Assembly: GCF_003026495.1 (NCBI RefSeq)
Contig: NZ_PYMA01000003.1
Coordinates: 124,001-188,000 of the forward strand
Reading direction: 5' to 3'
From: Photobacterium sanctipauli
GTDB lineage: Bacteria > Pseudomonadota > Gammaproteobacteria > Enterobacterales > Vibrionaceae
DNA: 64,000 bases
Below the pieces are notes generated by a model, which did not search any database, was not told the origin of the DNA, and saw only the letters and a program-made list of their open reading frames with translations. Made by a program: the position numbers and the translations under genes. Positions 59,816 through 64,000 of this stretch are shown one piece after another. Every line of letters starts with the position of its first letter. The stretch's first letter is position 1.

Positions 59816-61781
59816 AGCGGAAATGCTGGACAAGATCCAGCACCTCATTCCATTTGAGGCACAACTCAATGACGGCAGCCTGACCATTCGGATCAGCGAA
59901 TATCAGCCTTATGTGGCAACGGCAATCCACCACGGTCATCGACTAAGGGGAGAGCTTCAGCCTAAATGCCAACTGACCGAGGAAGAGCGCTATTTTGAAG
60001 AGGATCCGTTTACGGGCGACTTTATCGCTTCACTGCCAGTCGTGCTGCAGGCGGAAGATTCTCGCTATGAGTATGATCTCAACCGTGCACCGGATCAGTG
60101 TATCTACAAAGAGGCTTGGGGTAAGCAAGTATGGTCTACCCCATTGCTTCCCGATGAACGGGAAACGTCGGTTGCCAAGCACGATTGCTACTACCGCATT
60201 CTTGCTTGCTTGATTGATACGCTAGAGAGCAAGTTTGGCTTGTGCCTGTTGTATGACATCCATTCCTACAACCACCAGCGAATTGAGCGAGATACACCGG
60301 TGTTCAACCTTGGCACCAAGCAGGTTAACACCCGCCGTTGGCACAAAGAGGTAAAAAGCCTTGTCGACAGATTAGCGCAGGTAGAATTGCCGAATATTGA
60401 GGTGAGCGCCAATATCAACGACGTGTTTCAGGGCATGGGGTACCAAGCCAGCTTCATTAAAGCTCGCTTCGCCAATACCTTGATCATGCCGCTAGAGGTG
60501 AAGAAGGTCTTCATGGATGAAACACGCGGTGACAGCTTCCCACTCGTCATTGAAAAAATGAAAGAAGGGATGAAAACCGTGATTACCGAACACGCCGCAG
60601 AGACGATTTTGCGGCGCACAAAGGTAAAACGCCTGACACGTGGCCATGTGCTAGCTTCAAAATTACCAAAAGAGGTGATCAAGCTTGATCGTCAACTGTT
60701 TTCGATTGCGCGTGGGATCAATACGCTTAGCTATATTAACCCAAGCAATATCAAGCAGGAAAAGCGCCGGTTTTTACACCACCCGCATGACTATCAGCTG
60801 GCATTTACCTATCGGCAGCTAAACATTGATCCCTATAAGTTCAGGGAGCAGTTATACCGATTACCGGTGGAGGATATCCGCGATGCCGATATCCAAAAGA
60901 TGTACCGCAAAGTCATTGATCAACTGGCAGTTAGAATTGATCTGCTCACCAGTATCGGTACCGATGAGTTCCTATATAACTCATTGCGCTACTATGGGCA
61001 GCCGGATCAACGTGATATTGCCAATGCCAATTTCATTCTTCATGCCCGTGAGTATGACGAGCCTGAAATGCCGACACTGACGGCCCAACAAGCCATTGAA
61101 CAGTTCAAGGCAGCGGCTGAAGATTATGGCGTTAAATGCAGTGTGGTTGGCTCAAAGCAACTGATTGCGAGAGCCATGGTGAGCGGCAGAAGCATCAAGG
61201 TGAATTTGGGCTGTAAGTTTACCCAAAAAGATCTCAACGCGCTGATCCACCATGAGCTGGGTGTCCATTTGGTGACAACGGCCAATGCTGATAGGCAACC
61301 GCTTAAGGTACTGAAACTTGGGCTGCCGGGGAATACCCACACCCAAGAGGGGCTGGCTATTTTGTGCGAGCACTTGTCGGGCAGCTTCCCGCTTCATCGC
61401 CTAAAAACACTCGCCTTGCGTGTTGTTGCGGTGGATATGATGGTGAAAGGCGAAAGCTTCGCTGATACTTTCCATGCCCTAAGGCATGACTATCAGGTCA
61501 GCAATGATGATGCCTTTACTATCACTGCACGGGTTTACCGTGGCGGCGGCTTTACCAAGGACTACCTGTACCTAAAAGGGTTGCGGGATGCGTTAAATGC
61601 CTACCAACACGAAGATCTCGCTTCGCTGTTTGTGGGTAAAACAGGGTTTGAGTTCAAGCCTTTACTTGATGAGTTGATCACCCGAGAGATCTTACAAAAG
61701 CCAGCCTTTATGCCAAAAGCACTGAGCTTGAAAGATCATCGCGAACCAATCATCGATTTTATGCTTAGCTCGATCAAATAA
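59799..61781 (+). CDS. N-formylglutamate-amidohydrolase-like domain fused to DUF1704 metallopeptidase
   Basis: 660 residues. The first 250 resemble N-formylglutamate amidohydrolases (YEYDLNRAPDQ, LCLLYDIHSYNHQR with metal-type Asp/His). The rest, from about 290, is DUF1704 (flavohemoglobin-expression-modulating QEGLA motif): zinc-type HHELGVHL near residue 485 and TQEGLAIL about 25 residues on. DUF1704 is related to the MATCAP tyrosine carboxypeptidases that trim tubulin in animals. The ATG lies inside the end of the ATP-grasp gene with AGGTGATC upstream, so the ligase and this protein are coupled. Together they may add and remove a terminal residue on some peptide. Confidence 0.85.
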   Translation: MLQLTEAEMLDKIQHLIPFEAQLNDGSLTIRISEYQPYVATAIHHGHRLRGELQPKCQLTEEERYFEEDPFTGDFIASLPVVLQAEDSRYEYDLNRAPDQCIYKEAWGKQVWSTPLLPDERETSVAKHDCYYRILACLIDTLESKFGLCLLYDIHSYNHQRIERDTPVFNLGTKQVNTRRWHKEVKSLVDRLAQVELPNIEVSANINDVFQGMGYQASFIKARFANTLIMPLEVKKVFMDETRGDSFPLVIEKMKEGMKTVITEHAAETILRRTKVKRLTRGHVLASKLPKEVIKLDRQLFSIARGINTLSYINPSNIKQEKRRFLHHPHDYQLAFTYRQLNIDPYKFREQLYRLPVEDIRDADIQKMYRKVIDQLAVRIDLLTSIGTDEFLYNSLRYYGQPDQRDIANANFILHAREYDEPEMPTLTAQQAIEQFKAAAEDYGVKCSVVGSKQLIARAMVSGRSIKVNLGCKFTQKDLNALIHHELGVHLVTTANADRQPLKVLKLGLPGNTHTQEGLAILCEHLSGSFPLHRLKTLALRVVAVDMMVKGESFADTFHALRHDYQVSNDDAFTITARVYRGGGFTKDYLYLKGLRDALNAYQHEDLASLFVGKTGFEFKPLLDELITREILQKPAFMPKALSLKDHREPIIDFMLSSIK

Positions 61782-61794
61782 AAACGGCAACACT

Positions 61795-61838
61795 AAAAAA
61801 ACCGCTTGGTGGGTAAACCCAATAACCAAGCGGTTTCC
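61795..61838. terminator. bidirectional terminator
   Basis: Perfect 12 bp stem AAACCGCTTGGT / ACCAAGCGGTTT between the DUF1704 gene and the convergent VOC gene. Confidence 0.8.
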
Positions 61839-61858
61839 TTCACTCAATCGGCACAGCA

Positions 61859-62263
61859 TCATTCATCGCAATCTTTATTCTCGTAGGTGATGATCGATAC
61901 GATCGCCCCATCCGGGTCGCTGATTGAGCACATCCGACCGACGCCCGGTACATCCATCGGTTCATACACGGCTTTACCGCCTGCCGCGAGCACTTTTTCC
62001 AAGGTGGCATCGACATTATCAACCGTGACATACGTGCCCCAATGGTTTGGAATATGCTCATAGCCTTCTGGCTTGGCCATTACCCCACCCACAGGATCGC
62101 CCCCAGCTTTAAGGACATGGTATGTCCCCTGAGGCATTGGCATTGCTTCGACTTCCCAACCTATGGTTTGGGTATAAAACGCAACCGCCTTTTCCGGGTC
62201 GTCTGTCATCAGTTCAGACCAGCTAAATGCACCGTGTTTTTGGAATAAGTTTGGGTTCGCCAT
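61859..62263 (-). CDS. VOC-superfamily (glyoxalase-like) protein
   Basis: 134 residues from the second ATG (62263), 6 bp behind AAGGAG. Two beta-alpha-beta-beta-beta repeats are seen: FSWSELMTDDPEKAVAFYTQTIGWEVEAM and GTYVTVDNVDATLEKVLAAGGKAVYEPMDVPGVGRMCSISDPDGAIVSI. This is the COG3324 type that resembles lyases and dioxygenase-like proteins; substrate unknown. It is transcribed alone. Confidence 0.85.
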   Translation of the reverse strand: MANPNLFQKHGAFSWSELMTDDPEKAVAFYTQTIGWEVEAMPMPQGTYHVLKAGGDPVGGVMAKPEGYEHIPNHWGTYVTVDNVDATLEKVLAAGGKAVYEPMDVPGVGRMCSISDPDGAIVSIITYENKDCDE

Positions 62264-62434
62264 CGTCATCTCCTTGTTCTAAATTGCAGGCATTTCTTTT
62301 ACTTCTAAATCGCCTGTTCATTGCGTTCAAGTATGGGATATTGCATGCTAATACATTGGTAAGACTGAACACTATTTGAGTGTAGACGAAGTAAGTTGCC
62401 GCCCAACCATTTATACACACAAGCGAAATAACCA

Positions 62435-63436
62435 TTGAAAAGCAAACTGATAAAACAAGCACTTGCTGCTTACAATAGCCCTAACCGCCACAACTACGAA
62501 TTAGACGGTAAACTGGTTTCCAACTTGGATGGCGTACAGTACCACCTATCTAAAGCGCTGCCACTTGCAACCGGCTACGAACAGTCAGACATTCTAACGA
62601 CAATGGCAAATATCGAGAGCTATCGCGGCAACGTTTCCTTGGCACTAAACCAATACCAGCAAGCCTTAACCACCGCTAATCGCACCCAGCAAACGAAATT
62701 ACATAGCTATCTGGCGATATGGCAACATGCACAGGGCAACCAGTTGACTGTATCAAGCCACCTAAAATCACTCAATGCCATTGCGCCGGAATCCAAGCAG
62801 GCAATATCCGACGTTATCTCCGTCATAAAGAACAGCCTTGCCAGCCCGATTAGCTATCACCCCCCCAAAAAATACCAAGCACAAGCCCCCCACACCTCGA
62901 CTACGGCACAGCCGAAACATGCAATTGTGACTTTGGGTTACAAGCTCAATGCCAATGGCGCTATTGCCGAGCCGCTTTTATTAAGATTGCAAGCCACACT
63001 GGCGGTTGCGGCACTACACCCACGAAGCCAAATTATCGTCACGGGAGGAGTAAAAACCGCAGGTACAACAGAAGCCGAACAGATGAAACATTGGTTAGTA
63101 TCGCAGGGAGTGAACACCAATCGAATAGTGATGGAAGACCAGGCGGCCAACACCATAGAAAATGCCAAAAACAGCCTGGCGATTTTGCACCACCATCATA
63201 TTCAAGCCGCCACTATCGTCAGCGCTTCAATCCATGTTCACCGCTCACAAATTTTGTTCGATGTCATTCAGCAAAAACACCACAGCCACCGAGTTACATT
63301 CAACCACATGGCGGTCAAAGATGGGTTATCAGAAACGCCCTACCCTAGTGGTCAAACACGGCTTAACTGCTATATCGATGCACTACGAGGCTATGGAATG
63401 CCAGCATTTGATTGCGGCGGGGTGGTGCAGGTTTGA
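62435..63436 (+). CDS. TPR-containing DUF218 (YdcF/SanA-like) protein
   Basis: 333 residues in the longest frame, starting at TTG 62435 with a weak site; an upstream stop limits it. An N-terminal helical region with TPR-like repeats (LTTMANIESYRGNVSLALNQYQQALTTANR) is followed by a DUF218 domain from about 165 (HAIVTLGYKLNANGAIAEPLLLRLQATLAVAA, IIVTGGVKTAGTTEAEQMKHWLVSQGV, IVMEDQAANTIENAKNSLAIL). DUF218 proteins act in envelope functions and some bind SAM. Homologues are usually exported or anchored, yet no signal peptide is visible, so the true start or an N-terminal part may be missing. Confidence 0.75.
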   Translation: MKSKLIKQALAAYNSPNRHNYELDGKLVSNLDGVQYHLSKALPLATGYEQSDILTTMANIESYRGNVSLALNQYQQALTTANRTQQTKLHSYLAIWQHAQGNQLTVSSHLKSLNAIAPESKQAISDVISVIKNSLASPISYHPPKKYQAQAPHTSTTAQPKHAIVTLGYKLNANGAIAEPLLLRLQATLAVAALHPRSQIIVTGGVKTAGTTEAEQMKHWLVSQGVNTNRIVMEDQAANTIENAKNSLAILHHHHIQAATIVSASIHVHRSQILFDVIQQKHHSHRVTFNHMAVKDGLSETPYPSGQTRLNCYIDALRGYGMPAFDCGGVVQV

Positions 63437-63547
63437 TCTTGCCGTTTCCAATTAGGAAAACACAGTTGTCCATATGGCAACTAGGCGATAAGCCTGATTC
63501 CAAGTAGTCTGCAAACGTTTTCTTCTCGACTCCGAGTACTGCTTATT

Positions 63548-64000
63548 ATGTCCAAATTACTCTTTTGTAGCTTCGCGCTTGTGCTGATGTACCCATTGGG
63601 TATCGACCTTTACCTTGTCGGCTTGCCTCGTATTGCCGACGATTTGCAGGCATCAGAAGTGGTGCTCCACACTGCCTTTTCAATCTACCTCGCTGGCATG
63701 GCGACTACCATGCTGGTCGCTGGTTGGCTCGCCGATAAGATAGGGCGCAAGCCTGTTGCGCTAATTGGCGCAAGTATTTTCGCCCTATCATCTTTACTCG
63801 CTGCCTATGTCACCAATGCCGATGCTTTTCTTGCTTCCCGCTTTTTCCAAGGTATTGGGGCTGGATTCTGCAATGTGGTGACCTATGCCATTTTACGCGA
63901 CGCCCTTAACGATGAACAACGCGCTAAGGTACTATCGATGATTAACGGCATTGTTTGTATCGTACCTGTACTGGCCCCCGTGTTGGGGCACTTCATTTTG
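63548..64000 (+). CDS. mdtL: multidrug efflux MFS transporter MdtL, 5' part
   Basis: 151 residues before the window ends. The sequence [72 protein letters not shown] and [26 protein letters not shown] is very close to E. coli MdtL of the DHA1 drug-proton antiporter group (Bcr/CflA subfamily). Four transmembrane helices are included; motif A ([11 protein letters not shown]) is present. The rest lies beyond 64000. Confidence 0.93.
   Translation, partial: MSKLLFCSFALVLMYPLGIDLYLVGLPRIADDLQASEVVLHTAFSIYLAGMATTMLVAGWLADKIGRKPVALIGASIFALSSLLAAYVTNADAFLASRFFQGIGAGFCNVVTYAILRDALNDEQRAKVLSMINGIVCIVPVLAPVLGHFIL

Overview
The window looks like a Vibrionaceae chromosome segment (Photobacterium, Grimontia or Enterovibrio-like; the genus is inference). 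Reasons: a VCR-type integron attC site at the left edge, chitinases with chitin-binding modules, a CheV, the divergent hdfR/maoP pair, a ydiJ-type oxidase, a NADAR-RibA fusion, and short palindromic repeats with ATACCCAAG arms of the kind scattered in such genomes.

Layout. 1-1540: attC joined to the 3' end of a nupG-like MFS gene, then a nucleoside hydrolase. 1665-4510: a lipoprotein of unknown role and an alpha/beta hydrolase. 4718-8749: two tandem paralogous retropepsin-like proteins whose 3' ends are almost identical. 8857-15811: BASS-family transporter, ureidoglycine aminohydrolase with divergent LysR, FadL-like porin, LysR with divergent M20 amidohydrolase. 16579-20689: a large multidomain GH18 chitinase and a porin. 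21186-26378: ydiJ and an enoyl-CoA hydratase/3-hydroxyacyl-CoA dehydrogenase.

26722-42431 is a catabolic island. Its first forward operon encodes an acyl-CoA synthetase, an acyl-CoA dehydrogenase homologue, a class III CoA-transferase and a thiolase. A second forward operon encodes a PDC-hydrolase-like amidohydrolase, both subunits of aconitase X and a TauE/SafE exporter. On the reverse strand lie a LysR regulator, a sulfatase and a tripartite tricarboxylate transporter (tctC-tctB-tctA order). Three genes here are broken: the acyl-CoA synthetase by a 4 x 26 bp tandem repeat that brings in stop codons, tctA by an in-frame TAA at codon 13, and tctC by an intact IS3-family (IS407-like) element with a GCAG target duplication. 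The dehydrogenase homologue lacks a glutamate at both usual catalytic-base positions, so the pathway may use a non-standard reaction; sulfinate/sulfonate chemistry is one possibility given TauE and the sulfatase.

42995-64000: outer membrane protein, tRNA-Gly(TCC), a second chitinase, cheV, a membrane-anchored FMN glutamate-synthase-like protein, a hybrid histidine kinase divergent from a periplasmic solute-binding protein, NADAR-RibA, several very small genes, hdfR/maoP, an ATP-grasp plus N-formylglutamate-amidohydrolase/DUF1704 operon, a VOC protein, a TPR-DUF218 protein and the start of mdtL, which runs off the right edge. All functional calls come from reading the translated sequence and remembered family features; no database search was made.
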